This document shows, piece by piece, positions 1-11,385 of a stretch of DNA of 64,000 nt (positions are counted from its first letter, which is position 1; each line of letters begins with the position of its first letter). The translations under genes and the position numbers were made by a program. This stretch comes from Arachis hypogaea (lineage: Eukaryota > Streptophyta > Magnoliopsida > Fabales > Fabaceae). A model generated the notes under the pieces. The model was given only the letters and a program-made list of their open reading frames with translations. It was not told the DNA's origin and ran no database searches. The stretch is taken from positions 112,484,276 through 112,548,275 of the forward strand of contig NC_092048.1 of NCBI RefSeq assembly GCF_003086295.3, read 5' to 3'.

Positions 1-43
1 TGAGTCCTACTGTCCCTTATTAATTCTCTTTGCCTCCTTCAGC

Positions 44-63
44 TTAGCATGAGGACATGCTAA
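44..63 (+). promoter_or_regulatory. PPT-proximal stem-loop
   Basis: Arms TTAGCATG and CATGCTAA pair perfectly around an AGGA loop. The structure ends 5 bases before the purine tract that precedes the LTR. The same loop type with different stem sequence occurs just before the LTR of two other elements in the window (22143-22160 and 40034-40051). Confidence 0.7.
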
Positions 64-68
64 TGTTT

Positions 69-82
69 AAGTGTGGGGAGGT
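69..82 (+). promoter_or_regulatory. Polypurine tract
   Basis: The purine-rich stretch AAGTGTGGGGAGG abuts the first TG of the LTR. This is where plus-strand DNA synthesis is normally primed in LTR retrotransposons. Confidence 0.75.
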
Positions 83-1487
83 TGATAAACCACTATTTTA
101 TGGTTTATCTTGTGCTAATTTGAGTGGTTTTTATCAGCTTTTCACCCACTTAGTCATATGATTTGCATGGTTTTACAATTCCTTCCTGGATTTATTCTAT
201 GATTGAAAACTTGCTTCCTAAACCTTCAAATTGTGTATTTTAATTTCTCCTTTATACCATTCGATGCCGTTATCTGTGCGTTAAGTGTTTCAGGCTTTAT
301 AAGGCAGGAATGGCTTAGAGAATGGAGAGAAAGCTTGCAAAAATGGAAGGAGCATAAAAGAGACAACCAGCGAGAAGTGACGCGCACGCATGGCTCACGC
401 GTGCGCACAAAACGGAGAAAATCACAGCGACACATACGCGTGCTTGACGCGTACGCGTGGAAGCAGGTCAGCACAACGACGCGAGCACACGCCTGACGCG
501 CACGCGTGGAAAGGGAATTCGGCCAGTGACGCGTACGCGTGACAAGCGCGATCTGCAGAATTAACAGAAATCGCTGGGGGCAATTTCGGGCCGCGTTTTG
601 ACCCAGTTTTCGGCCCAGAAACGCAGAATAAAGCCAGGGAACATGCAGAGACTCAGGGCATACTTGAACACGTTCTCATAATTCACAATTTTAGGATTAG
701 ATGTAGTTTTTAGAGAGAGAGGTTCTCTCCTCTCTCTTAGGTTAGGATTTAGGATTTCTTCTTCTCAATTTCCAGGTTCAATGTCCCTTTATTTATTTTC
801 TCAATTTAGTTTATGAACTCTTTATGTTTATATTGATTTTCTATTTAATACAATTTGAGTTATTTCAGATTTGATTTTGCTTTATTTTATGTTATGGATG
901 CTTTTAATTTAATTTAAGATATTTTCCCCTTTTGGCTTTGGTTAAGTAATTAGCAACACTTGAGTTATCAAACTCAGCTGTTGATTGAAATTGGAATTCT
1001 CTGCTGGTTAATTTGTACTCCAATAACTCTAGTCTTTCCATAGGAGTTGACCAGGACTTGAGGATCAAAATGATTAGTCCACTTGACTTTCCTTTATTTT
1101 GCAAGGGTTAATTAAAGTGGGAGCAGAATCCAATTCTCATCACACCTGATAAGGATAACTAGGATAGGACTTCAAGTTCTTATACCTTGCCAAGAGATTT
1201 TTATTATTATTAATTTATTTTTCTTATCATTTAAATTACTTGTTCCTTATTTTAAAAAAACCCAAAAACATATCTTTTTACATAACCAATAATAAATCAT
1301 ACCTCCTTGCAATTCCTTGAGAAGACGACCCGAGGTTTAAATACTTTGGTTATAAATTTTATTGGGTTTTGTTACTTGTGACAACCAAACTTTTGTACGA
1401 AAGGATTCTCTGTTGGTTTAGAAGCTATACTTACAACGCGATTATATATTTATAAAATTTCTTTACCGATAGAAAATCCGATCGTCA
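83..1487 (+). repeat. 3' LTR, about 1.4 kb
   Basis: Bounded by TG at 83 and CA at 1487. It contains a CpG-dense tract at about 375-545 with repeated GACGCGTACGCGT-type palindromes, then AT-rich sequence. The last 200 bases (ACTTGTGACAACC, then GATCGTCA) look like a typical U5 end. Confidence 0.7.
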
Positions 1488-1805
1488 GTGACTCCCATTC
1501 ACCATATCAAGAGCTAAATAAATGAATCTCACATTACTACTGTCAAAATTATATATTCCTTAAGCTTTCGATTTGAATCATTGAATGCCACTAGCATATA
1601 GTATTGAATCCTTCAACCACCATATTGTCATGAATTAATGTAACTTTACGGATCACTGAAAGGTAGAAGGATTATTTATACTAGCTTGTCTTCCGTTATA
1701 ATTGGTGGAACAAATCTGTAATTTTAAAGTGTCTATTCAAAGATATGTCCCACTCTCAGAAGCTTTTCCTGCAAGACCATACAAAGGAAGATGATCCTAT
1801 TATTC
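1488..1805. other. Unassigned spacer
   Basis: About 320 bases of AT-rich sequence between two LTRs. I see no ORF, RNA gene or terminal repeat. Confidence 0.6.
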
Positions 1806-3040
1806 ATTCATGATGCGCATAAACTTGTTATGCTACGATTTAGGAAATTGCACGATCGGCAAAATTCCTTCCGGCAAGTGCACCGGTTATCGTCAAGTAA
1901 AAACTCACAATAGAGTGAGGTCGAATCCCACAAGGATTGGTTGAGTGAGCAATTCGGATTAGAAGTATGTTCTAGTTGAGCGGAATCAAAATTTAGATGA
2001 GAATTGCGGAATGTAAAATTGCATGAATTAAAGAGCGAGAAGCTAAATTGCTGAAATTAAAAGGGATGGGGTGATTGCATGAATTTAATTGCAGAATGTA
2101 AAGAGAAAGTGGTAGATCAGAAATGGGGAATTCATTGGGTGTTAGGAGATATTGAGATCTCCGAATCAAAACATTTTTATTCCTTCCTCAACCAATGCAT
2201 TCATTGAATTTTGCTTGGCAATCTTATATGATTGGATCCCAATCCCTTGGCTCACCAATTCTCTCTAAAAACGAACAAATTCCCAATCCCTTGGTTTAAA
2301 TGTTCATAAGAAGAGATGATGCTCGATCACTGATTATACCACACAGTTTCATGAACCACAATTTGGTAGGATTACATGTCACAATATCCATCCAAACCCC
2401 AATCCAATTCACTGTGAGAAAGCTTCTCTAGCATGAATCCTCCATTCCTTTCCCAAGGTTCCGAAGGATTCCAATTATGGGTAGTTTCTTTCCCAGGACA
2501 ACTACCCAATGGAATTAGATCGAGAAGCTTTCTAACAAAATTCAAGAGAAAAGATTGAAGAAGAAGATAAAACTATTATTGATTCATTGAATTACAATAG
2601 AGCTCCCTAACCCAATGAAAGGGGTTTAGTGAGTCATAGCTCTGAATTCAATTACAAAACTAAAAGAAAATGATCCAAAGTTCTCTCTATGTCTAAACTT
2701 CCCCCTCAGGGGCTGGATTCCCCCTCAATCCCCCCCCCCCCCGTCTTTCCAATGCAGAAACTAAGGCCTTTAAATAGGCTCCCTAAATTACAAAATGAAA
2801 ATGAAATTCAAAGCAAATTACAATCAAATGAAAATAAACTATTCTAGATGATTCTTGTGGCCTTGATTTGGTGTTGTTGATGGGCCTTGCTTGCTTGAAG
2901 GGTAGAGTGACATAATTGATCCAAAAAGGATAATGATCCATTAAACTACACTCAAACGTTGCACCCCCTTTCTTGAGTCGTCACTTTGTTCTCTTGTCAA
3001 CCTTGCCAATTTGATGCCAAATATAGACTATTATACCTCG

Positions 3041-3264
3041 TTGGAAAGCTATGGATGTCAGCTTTCTAACGCAACTGGAAGCACCTCAATTGGATTTCTA
3101 CAACTCGAGTTATACTCCATGGAAGGTGAAGAGGTCAGCTGGCCTGATTGCATGTTGGTACTATGCTCTTCTATGCACATTACGGGGCTGTTTTCTCCCT
3201 CAATTTTTAGTATCCACCATGCATGCCATATATTCTTGGAAAGCTCTAGATGTCTTCTTTCCAA
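3041..3264 (-). repeat. Two copies of the conserved LTR hairpin module
   Basis: Stem-loops at 3041-3069 (arms TTGGAAAGCT and AGCTTTCTAA) and 3236-3264 (arms TTGGAAAG and CTTTCCAA) enclose a GATGTC loop motif. In reverse complement they align with single copies in the four LTRs of the two Athila-like elements, where the loop reads GACATC. The flanking text is duplicated too, so the module was tandemly doubled here. Confidence 0.75.
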
Positions 3265-3350
3265 TGCATTTTGAATCACCTCATTTGGAGTTTTGTAGCT
3301 CAAGTTATTTATGTTTGAAGAAGGCATGGTCAAGCTGTTCCATATAACAC

Positions 3351-3755
3351 GTTTAAGCTCCAGTTTAAGCTTAAACTGGAGCTTAAACGCTGGCACTCCC
3401 TGGAGGCACAAGCTCGAGCACGTTTAAGCTTCAGTTTAAGGTTAAACTGAAGCTTAAACGTGGAAATGAGAAAGCAACCCTGGAGGAGAAAAATAGTCGA
3501 ACACGTTTAAGCTCCAGTTTAAGGTTAAACTGGAGCTTAAACGTGGAATGCTCCTGGTGCCTTTCTTACTTCTGGCGTTTAACCTCCAGTTTAAGGTTAA
3601 ACTGGAGGTTAAACGTGGAAATGCTCCCCTGGTGAGATTCTCACTTCTGGCGTTTAACCTCCAGTTTAAGGTTAAACTGGAGGTTAAACTTCAATTCCAG
3701 CATTATATGGCTTGGTAGTTTAAGTTCCAGTTTAAGCTTAAACTGGAACTTAAAC
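3351..3755. repeat. Array of six 38-bp palindromes
   Basis: Units at 3351-3388, 3422-3459, 3505-3542, 3577-3614, 3652-3689 and 3718-3755, about 70-80 bases apart. Unit 1 has arms GTTTAAGCTCCAGTTTAAG and CTTAAACTGGAGCTTAAAC. Other units change AGCTCC to AGCTTC, ACCTCC or AGTTCC, and the opposite arm changes to match every time. Units 2-5 have a single G/G mismatch at the centre. Confidence 0.9.
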
Positions 3756-4067
3756 TCCACATGTGATATTCAAGCTTCCTTTATTGATTTTGTTGCTTCC
3801 TTGCCTAGCCTCTTCTTCCCTGAAATCATCCAAACAATTGCATCAAAGTCTTGCAAAATTTCATGAGAAATCTTCCATTCATAGCATTCAAGTAATATAA
3901 CTAAAAACTCATGGAATTTGCATCAAAATCTTCATGTTGAATGATTTAAGACAAGCATGACTATTTGGCCCAAATGATTACTTAAGGCTCAAGAAAATGC
4001 ATAAAACAACTAAAAATAAAAGAAAAAGGCTAGTGAAACTAGCCTAAGATGCCTTGGCATCAATTCA

Positions 4068-4961
4068 CAAGAATAAAATTTCACTCGTCTCTTTAGAATT
4101 GATAAAGTATAGACACTGCAACATTTTTTTATTGTTGGACAAGACCCAAATCAAACACAGAAATTTCTTATTTGCAATTAGCTTTCTGGAAACACGTTGG
4201 ATTTTATCTCAATAAAATCATATTTGAGAAAAAAAACACGACTTATAGAAGAATTAGTCACATTTAGAAGAATGAATATCCTAAATTAAATCCTGATTAC
4301 TAAAGCCTAATAAAGAAGGCATGGAGAACCCTAAGCAGAAAAGAAATAAACTGTATAAAGAAAGAGTAACACAAGTGGTGTTACCTTGTCTACGGAGCCC
4401 TTGCAATCAGCAAGGAAGGATGGGGCTGGCGCAAGCGTGGATAGAATTGCAAAAGCAGAGGATGCTAGCAATGTGATGAGAGTCGCGAGCAGCGAGAATG
4501 CATTGTGTAAGCAATGTGGGTGCGAGTGGCGCGGATTAGACGACGGTGCGACGGGATAGTGGCGATGATGCGAGAGTGCTGCACAGACGATTCACGATGG
4601 AATGTGAGGAGGGTGAAGCAGAAGTGCAATAGTGGTTGTCTTTCCTGTGTGAACGACAAATGAAGCGACGGAGAAGGATGCAAGGACGACCGACAATGGC
4701 ACGCAAGGGCGGTTTATCGGTGGCGCTACGATGGCACGACGAAACCGCAGAAGTGTGGGGCATTCAGAAGAGTGATTAGAATTTGTGGTTTTGTGTGGTG
4801 AATGGTAAGTGAAAGTAAAAATAAATTAAGGTAAGTTTTGATTCAAAAATATCATTAATGTCAATTAATCAAATTTTGAATTTGAAAAATAATTTAAAAT
4901 TAATAATTATTAATTAGAGTTGTTGTCAAAAGTTGCCAGATTCTAATATTCTATCTTGGTC
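4068..4961. other. Unassigned flank of the nested block
   Basis: About 900 bases between the solo LTR and the Copia LTR. 4380-4790 is noticeably GC-rich with short overlapping minus-strand frames (up to 75 codons), but I recognise no protein motif or splice pattern. It could be the remains of a 5' UTR or of another transposon. Confidence 0.5.
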
Positions 4962-4966
4962 ACCAA

Positions 4967-5317
4967 TGTTGTGATAAAAATGGGATGTGCATGCCCATTT
5001 CCTATATGAGGCTTACATTCTCAAGAGAGAATAAAATTAATGAAGGTTGAAAATATTCCTTCTGTATGCCTATAAATAGGAGGTTAAGCCTCTGTTGATG
5101 TTGCACAACAACAAATACTATTCTCTCTCTCTTATACACATCAATAAAATAATATTCTCTCTTATGCTCTTCTCTCTCTTTTACAAACGATCCTACTTAG
5201 TAAAATTACTTCTATTATATTACAATAATTATATTAGTGAACATTAATACTAGGAGTTTTATATTTATATCTTATATTTATATCTTTCTTATTTATTTAT
5301 TTAGTTATTTCACAGCA
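4967..5317 (+). repeat. Copia 5' LTR
   Basis: A 351-bp LTR ending TCACAGCA, one base different from the intact TCACAACA terminus at 48024. TATAAATA at 5071-5078 is a good core promoter. CGTTATCAGCAGGAG directly after the LTR occupies the primer-binding position. Confidence 0.85.
5071..5078 (+). promoter_or_regulatory. TATA box of the Copia LTR
   Basis: TATAAATA lies about 105 bases into the LTR, followed by CT-rich leader sequence. This is the usual plant LTR promoter arrangement. Confidence 0.65.
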
Positions 5318-5376
5318 CGTTATCAGCAGGAGACTCTAACTAAATTTTAGAAGACTCCAGGTAATAAATTTTTATT

Positions 5377-6297
5377 ATGTTGAAGCTCTCTCATCTTGAA
5401 TTTAATACTCTTGATATATATGGAAACAATTATTTATCATGGATACTTGATGCTAAAATTCATCTTGATTCAATGGATCTTGGAGATACCATTAAGGTTG
5501 AAAATAATACGTCCTAGAAGGATAAAGCTAAAGCCATGATTTTTCTTCGTCGTCATCTTGACGTATGATTGAAAAATGAATATCTCACATTAAAAGATCT
5601 TGTAGATCTGTAAAAAGACCTTGAAGAAAGGTACAATCATGTGATACTTCCTCAAGCCCGATATGTTAGAGAAAACTTTCTCAACTTTTCATGTCTCGAA
5701 TGTGCTCCTGAAGAAGCAGTATCAAGAAAAAGGATTTAAAAATATTCTGAGTTAATTTCTTGCCTTCTTGTTGCTGAACGCAACAATGAGTTGCTTTTAA
5801 AGAATCATGAAGCGCGCCCAACTGGCGCTGCCCCATTTCCTGAAGTAAATGCGGAAAATTACCCCAGAAGAGGTAAATGGCAAGGTTTTAATAACAAGAA
5901 AAATTATGGAAGGAAAAGGAATTATATTCAAAAGAGAGGATCTCACCAGAAGTGGGATAAAGAAAGAAATATTGGGCAAAATAAATCAATAGAGGATAAG
6001 TGTTTCCGTTGTGGTGGAAAGGGCCATTGGTCACGTACCTGTCGTACCCCAAGGCACCTAGTTGATCTTTATCAAGCATCTTTGAAAAAGGACGACAAAG
6101 GAAAGGAAACAAATTTTATTTCAAATAATTTCTTTGAGGATTTTGAAGGAAATATTGGCTATTTGATCAATGATGAAATAGTTCAATATGTGTGTTTGTT
6201 AAGTATTCATGTGAATCATTTTACTGTGCATGTACTTTTTCTCATTTTATTATTATTATTATTATTTGTCTTTGAAGAGAATGGCAAGGACATATAG
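5377..6297 (+). pseudogene. Copia gag with CCHC zinc knuckle (broken)
   Basis: The frame opens at ATG 5377 and can be followed to 6297 through several internal stops (near 5518, 5566, 5611 and 5740). The longest clean stretch is 5791-6297. A CX2CX4HX4C zinc knuckle at about 6001-6042 (CFRCGGKGH, then RTC) identifies a nucleocapsid, which binds element RNA in the cytoplasmic particle. The end of this frame overlaps the protease frame (+1) at a stretch rich in TTA repeats, so a frameshift separates the two. Confidence 0.8.
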
Positions 6298-6780
6298 TAA
6301 AGATATTTGCCTTGCGGATAGTGCGAGTTCGCACACCATTCTCAAAAGTGATATATATTTTACCCATCTTGTGCCAAAAGAGGAATATGTTAATACTATT
6401 ATTAGCTCAGGCAAAGTGATAGAAGGCTCCGGAAGAGCTATAATTTTGTTTCCTGGAGGAACAAAATTTATAATAAATAATGCACTATTATCTACCAAGT
6501 CCCTGAGGAACTTGTTGAGTTTCAAAGATACTCGCCGAAATGGATATCATGTTGAGACAATGAATGAGGGAAATCATGAGTATTTATGTATCACAACTCA
6601 TGATTCAAATAAGAAAGTTATATTAGAAAAGTTACCCTCACTTTCATCTAGGTTGTATTATACCAAGATTAGTGTAATTGAATCACATGCCATTGTAAAC
6701 CAGAAGTTTACTAGCCCAAATGAATTTATAACTTGGCACGACCGATTGGGTCATCTGGGAATAACCATGATGAGGAGAAT
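6260..6780 (+). pseudogene. Copia protease and GAG-pre-integrase domain (interrupted)
   Basis: The active-site neighbourhood reads CLADSASSH where Copia aspartic proteases usually have DSGA(T/S), so the catalytic loop is altered. WHDRLGHLG at about 6736-6762 is the GAG-pre-integrase signature. The frame stops being Copia at 6780, where the chromovirus LTR begins; the last codons of the apparent ORF to 6814 are LTR sequence. The reading resumes at 45746. Confidence 0.8.
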
Positions 6781-8130
6781 TGTAACACCCTACCATACAG
6801 AGTCTTATGCTTAAGTCATAATTCAGAGATGGCAAGGTATTAAGACCTCAAAAAAAATTAGTACATATAGTAGTGTGAATAAGAATTATAACTAGGAGCC
6901 TTTGTGGAAAAAGGGGTAAACAAAAATCGCAACTCGAAAGCGCAACACTCCGATCGATAACGTAACGAGCAAAGGATAAGCTAACGCAAGATTATATATA
7001 TATACAAAAGAGTGTCAAAAACGGGAATATCAAAACTCAAATCCGGATGCGAAGATAACCGGTCCAAGCATAGCAATATATACATATAATAAAATAAAGA
7101 AAACCCAAAGGGACACAAATACAGAAACCTATTCTCCAAAAATCTCCTATAAGAGGAGTCATCACAGTTGGTATTATGTAATGGAGATAAAAGTATCTAA
7201 GCAAAACATATAAACCAAAACAGAGTCCCGAGAACAAGAATCTTCGCTAATCCAGAAGCCTCAGCATGCTTCAGCGAGAAACCTCACGCCCTACATCTGA
7301 AAACCACAAAATCCGCATGGGTGAGAACCAGAGGTCCCCAGCATGGTAACAGCTTCCACATATATAATACATAATAATAGAGGAAAGCCGAAGGCAATCC
7401 TAGAACTTCCTCCAGATAAAATCAGAGCTTATAAACAAGCTAAACCATAAAGGGCATCTGACTAAAGATCCTTCAGTCTAACTAATACTTCCCTTTCCAA
7501 TTCCTTCAGACCTCCCAACCACCAGCAGGAGTATAATATAGCAAACACAGTTATATTAGACAAGAGATTTACAAATAGGAACAGATAAGGCATTTAGACA
7601 ATTAGCAAGTAATATGCAGTCAAATAGGCAATCTCAAACAATTCATATAGTATGCATATGATGAATGCCTGTCCCTAGTGGCTGATGATATCATCTGTCA
7701 GTTATAGAGCCAGCCCGACAAGTCCTGGTAGCTAACCATTGGATTGTCCCTCTGTCGCGCATCCCCAACTCGAGTTATACTCATCATAAACTTGATCATA
7801 ATCATGATCCATATCCATCACCCTCACTGGTGAATATTTACGGGGGCGAGCTCATCCGGGACTTTCACAGTGCTCGGCCACACTTACGACATAGGGACAA
7901 AAGAGCTTCGAGTCTCAACTTGGAGCACGTGGTGGCTAGCCACTGCTTTCTCCCAGGGAAACTCTCATCTCCAATAGTGGAAGTACAACATTCACAAATC
8001 ATTCAACAGCATATATGCATTTATACTTAGCCATAATCATGGCTCTGCCGTAACACGACAATAATCTAGCCATCCGGCTCACGGTTAAATCCATAACCAG
8101 CCAATTCATTAACAATTACGGCCCTTCGGC

Positions 8131-8760
8131 CACTACAAAAAAATTTGGTAAAAACGGCGGTTATTTTTGGTATTTACGGCGGTTTGAACCGCCATTATTA
8201 CCAAGAATGGCGGTTTTGTAAAGCGACGTAATTCTGGGCGCCATTCTGGTTATTACGGCGGTTTTTTAAAAACCGCCACAATTCCTTGGGATAAAACGGC
8301 GGTTTTTGAATAGGTTAAAATGGCGGTTGAAACCGCCGTTATTTCCTGGGTTAAAACGGCAGTTTTTGGATAGGTTAAAACGGCGGGTTGAACCGCCATT
8401 ATTACCCTAACAGAGTGGCATTTTGGTTGGTTAAAATGGCATTTTTGGATAGGTTAAAACGGTGGTTTGAACCGCCATTATTACCCTGATAGAGTGACAT
8501 TTTGGTTGGTTAAAACGGCAATTTTTTGATAGGTTAAAATGGCAGTTTGAGCTGCTATTATTACCCTGACAGAGTGACTTTTGGTTGGTTAAAATGGCAT
8601 TTTGAAATGCCGTTTTTACCCTAACAGTGCCATTTTTATAGTTAAAATGGCATTTGAAACTGCCATTTTTACCAAGTTAAAATGACATTTCATGTTATTT
8701 AAAATGACAGTTATAAACTGTTCTTTTTATTGGATAAAAATGACATTTTTTATTATTTAA
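8131..8760. repeat. CACTA subterminal repeats (left)
   Basis: About 600 bases of short degenerate repeats built on GGTTAAAACGGCGGTTT and its partial complement AACCGCCATTATTACC, decaying toward the interior. Subterminal repeats of this kind are where CACTA transposase binds in studied members. The right end (about 25430-25549) has a much shorter version with GCCATT and GCCGTTTTA. Confidence 0.85.
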
Positions 8761-8965
8761 AAGGGTAATATTTACCGTTGTTCTTATCGTTCTAAAAAAA
8801 TAATTTTTTTATTAAATTCCACAATAACAAAATCATAATCCATAGATAATATTATATAACTCAAAGTATTAAACATAATATATGATTTTAGTGTTACAAA
8901 TCAAAAGTAATAACTCCTATACAAAATATCAAACTAAATAAATACTAACTAGCTATCTAGAAACC

Positions 8966-10680
8966 CTAATGTTGCTGCTGCTGCTGGGTGTATGAAGAGA
9001 AATCAAGCTCCACTGATCCAAATGTGTCCATCACTCGCCCCAAGCATTCTTCTTCCGCTAGACGAACCTTTGAGTTGATAAACCAGTTTGAAACCTGCTT
9101 CATTCATTTCCAGACATACATTTACATTTTAATTGACAATGCCCTCTACCTACCATAATAATTGAATGCGAAAAGAAAGAGATGGACGTGCCTGGCTTCT
9201 TGATAGGCCAGTTTGGCGGGCTAGAATATGTTTATCAACGTCGCTTGGGTAACTGCAAGGAATGAAGGTCCAAATAGACGACCTTAGCTTCCATTGAATT
9301 AACGTGACATACATGCATAGTAATTATATTAATTGTAACATGGATGGGAATAATGGTCCCTTAGATGAGATTATACACTGAAATTATAGCATATATATCG
9401 AAAATAACATATATGGTAACATAGCTCTTTCCAAACCCATAGTAACATGCTACGAGGAACTTCTAAAGCCCTAAATCAAGTTCGATCAAGATTTGATAGT
9501 GACTTTTAAGGCATAAACCAACACTACAAAAGGCTAAAACAATGAATTAGCTTTATCTCGTGCCAAGTTAGAAAACACCATTTAGATAAAGCTTAATTTC
9601 TACTCCATAAATCCCTGAACATGTAAAAATACTCATTAACATATTATTCACTCACAGTGCTTGATTTGCAGAAGAGGCTCTTCGGAACTACCAAGCTATT
9701 GTGTTGACTTGCACCAGGATCTAATATCATAAAATCAATCATAAGCATATGTTCAGCATTTCCTTTCTTATTTCAAAGCATGCATAAATAACACTTTTTC
9801 TAAAAACCACACTTTAGTCATTTTCATACTCCAAAATATATAAACAATCAAATACATTCAAACTCTTGTATTAATCTACCAAGAAAGAGAGGTACTTATG
9901 GATGGAGGAAATGCTCAAAGAGCCAAGCACGGAGAACAGAAACGGAGCGCTCGGGAAGGCCACGCTGAGGTTTCCATGGATGAGTTTCCATCATGCTCAT
10001 TTGCTGGAATGCCCTTTGCTGCCTCAAAGCTTGGTCAATGATCTTCAGTCTCAGGGTTTTTCCCTTGGTGGTGCCTGCTGCAACTGGATCTTTCTCTCAC
10101 ATGGCCTTTTTTGTCGCTTGAATCTGCCCCATTATTGCATCCTTCAGGTTCCTAAAATATTTAGACATGGCTTTCTGTGCCAAAGCCGTGTAAACCGTGG
10201 CAGCACCGTTTCCAGCCACCGCCTCAAAGGAAGACACCACTGCCTTCATCTGAATCTGGTAATTCTTATATCTCCTGTCAACCTTCACAAACACAAAAAT
10301 AATGAGTTAAAAGATCTTTTTACTTTGATTTAACAATACAATACTAGATTAAAAAGGGGGAATAGGAAATGACATGTTTGGCAATAAAAGAAAAAAGGGT
10401 AAGTTATTGTCACGAGGTGGTGGCATTAACAAAAAGGCCCACATTGGCTGCTTAGTTAGTTCAAAGAATCCCCAATACAATCCCATCAATCAAACCATCA
10501 AAAAGTTAGCTAGCTAGGGACCTCACTAGGGTTGATTTGCATTGATAGATACTAATAATTCACATACGGAATAAAGACCATTTGACTTGCACCTTTTCTT
10601 TTCCATAGGAAACACATACGCACATACCTCTTCAAGCATGGAAAGCAGTATGGTCTTTCGCTTTTGCAGCTCGACGAATT
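8966..10680 (-). pseudogene. Captured BELL-type homeodomain gene fragment
   Basis: Four exons on the minus strand: about 10680-10628 (end of POX/BELL domain, ELQKRKTILLSMLEE), 10282-9900 (VDRRYKNY, then [22 protein letters not shown]), 9252-9192 (YPSDVDKHILARQTGLSRSQ) and 9094-8966 (VSNWFIN, homeodomain recognition helix). The 61-base third exon matches the exon size I recall for BELL genes. BELL proteins pair with KNOX homeodomain proteins in nuclear meristem regulation. This copy lacks the N-terminus. Exon 2 has lost its donor GT (AT at 9899-9898), exon 3 has GC as donor, and after KVRL the usual WKPMVEE text is missing, replaced by a short tail with a Gln run and a stop at 8966. A captured, non-functional copy. 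Confidence 0.9.
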
Positions 10681-10969
10681 CAATAGAAGTATTTAATTCA
10701 TAGATAAAGTGTTATGGCCTCAACATACAGCAGAAACAAGACAATTTCATCCTAAATTCATAGAAAGATAAAGTGAAAATGCTTGGACATCTCAAATATA
10801 TAAAGACAGTTTTCTCCTCATTCTTCCCCATCCAAAAGATAAATTCCTACTTTAAAAAAGAAAAAAACAATCAATTATTCTTAAAAGAAAACCTATTTGA
10901 ATACAAATCCACTTAAAAGAAACACAATAGTTGCTAATCAAATATTCTGAGAGCATAAATCTTACATCA

Positions 10970-11250
10970 CAAGTCTTCACAAGCTGAGAAATTGTGTTCT
11001 TGTTCAGCTTTCCACTTATTGCTCTACAAAAAACCAACACACAAATAGCCAGGAATCTGATTAGCAATGCCGATGGGAAAGTGTAAAATAGGTTCGGAAT
11101 GTATGAATCTGAGAAAACCTGTTCATGAAGCTTGATAAGTTCAAACAGAGAGTTTATCAAAGCCTCTACAGCACCAGCTGCCATTCCAGCCAAAAGAGCA
11201 TCAGAAGTAGAAACATAATTATCTTCCACCGATCTGCCAAAAATGTAATT
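10970..11250 (-). pseudogene. Captured fragment, probable mitochondrial carrier family
   Basis: The minus strand from about 11250 to 11100 encodes SVEDNYVSTSDALLAGMAAG followed by AVEALINSLFELIKL. This resembles the start of a mitochondrial solute carrier repeat with the PX[DE]XX[KR] signature, except that the Pro is Ser. A second short exon-like piece (about 11027-10975, preceded by an AG acceptor, reading AISGKLNKNTISQLVKTC) is not recognised. Frames outside these pieces are intron-like. Carrier assignment rests on about 40 residues. Confidence 0.55.
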
Positions 11251-11385
11251 GAGCACCAAACTCATTCTCCAAGAAAAATGTGTCACAAAATAACAATATA
11301 ACTATATAATTCACAAATATCAAACTCCAAAAGATACTATTCAATTTTGAAAACCCAAGTCAATTTCCTTGAGGTCAACTAATCA

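Larger units (their letters stand above)
1..1487 (+). mobile_element. 3' end of a Gypsy-type LTR retrotransposon
   Basis: The window opens in the non-coding tail of an LTR element. A stem-loop (44-63) and a purine-rich tract (69-82) are followed at once by an LTR that starts TGATAAACC at 83 and ends GATCGTCA at 1487. The rest of the element lies to the left, outside the window, so its TSD cannot be checked. No ORF of this element is visible here; the 97-codon frame at 203-496 is LTR sequence. The lineage is unproven, but the tail layout (hairpin, then PPT, then LTR) matches the two Athila-like elements further right. Confidence 0.75.
1811..4062 (-). mobile_element. Solo LTR of an Athila-like Gypsy family
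   Basis: A 2.25-kb unit with matching ends TGATGC and GCATCA, flanked by a perfect 5-bp TSD ATTCA (1806-1810 and 4063-4067). No gag or pol lies inside, so this is an LTR left after LTR-LTR recombination. It reads on the minus strand: the reverse complement of about 1850-1950 gives the GTGGGATTCGACC and GTGCACTTGC text seen near the U5 end of the LTRs at 12583 and 22180. It holds two copies of a GGAAAG/CTTTCC hairpin module and a six-unit palindrome array. A 13-base C run lies at 2730-2742. Confidence 0.85.

Noticed and set aside
3351..3755. CRISPR-like repeat-spacer array
   Set aside because: A plant LTR context; the units are variable palindromes with similar, non-unique spacers and there are no cas genes.
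4465..4763. Overlapping minus-strand ORFs of 72 and 75 codons
   Set aside because: Short, in two frames of a GC-rich stretch, with no motif, domain or splice context.
6781..8130. Possible separate solo LTR
   Set aside because: It is the first part of the chromovirus LTR; the remainder is at 25553-27612, with the CACTA element between, as the empty site in the right LTR shows.
9902..10333. 143-codon plus-strand ORF
   Set aside because: It is antisense to the BELL-type exon at 9900-10282, which has recognisable motifs and splice sites on the minus strand.
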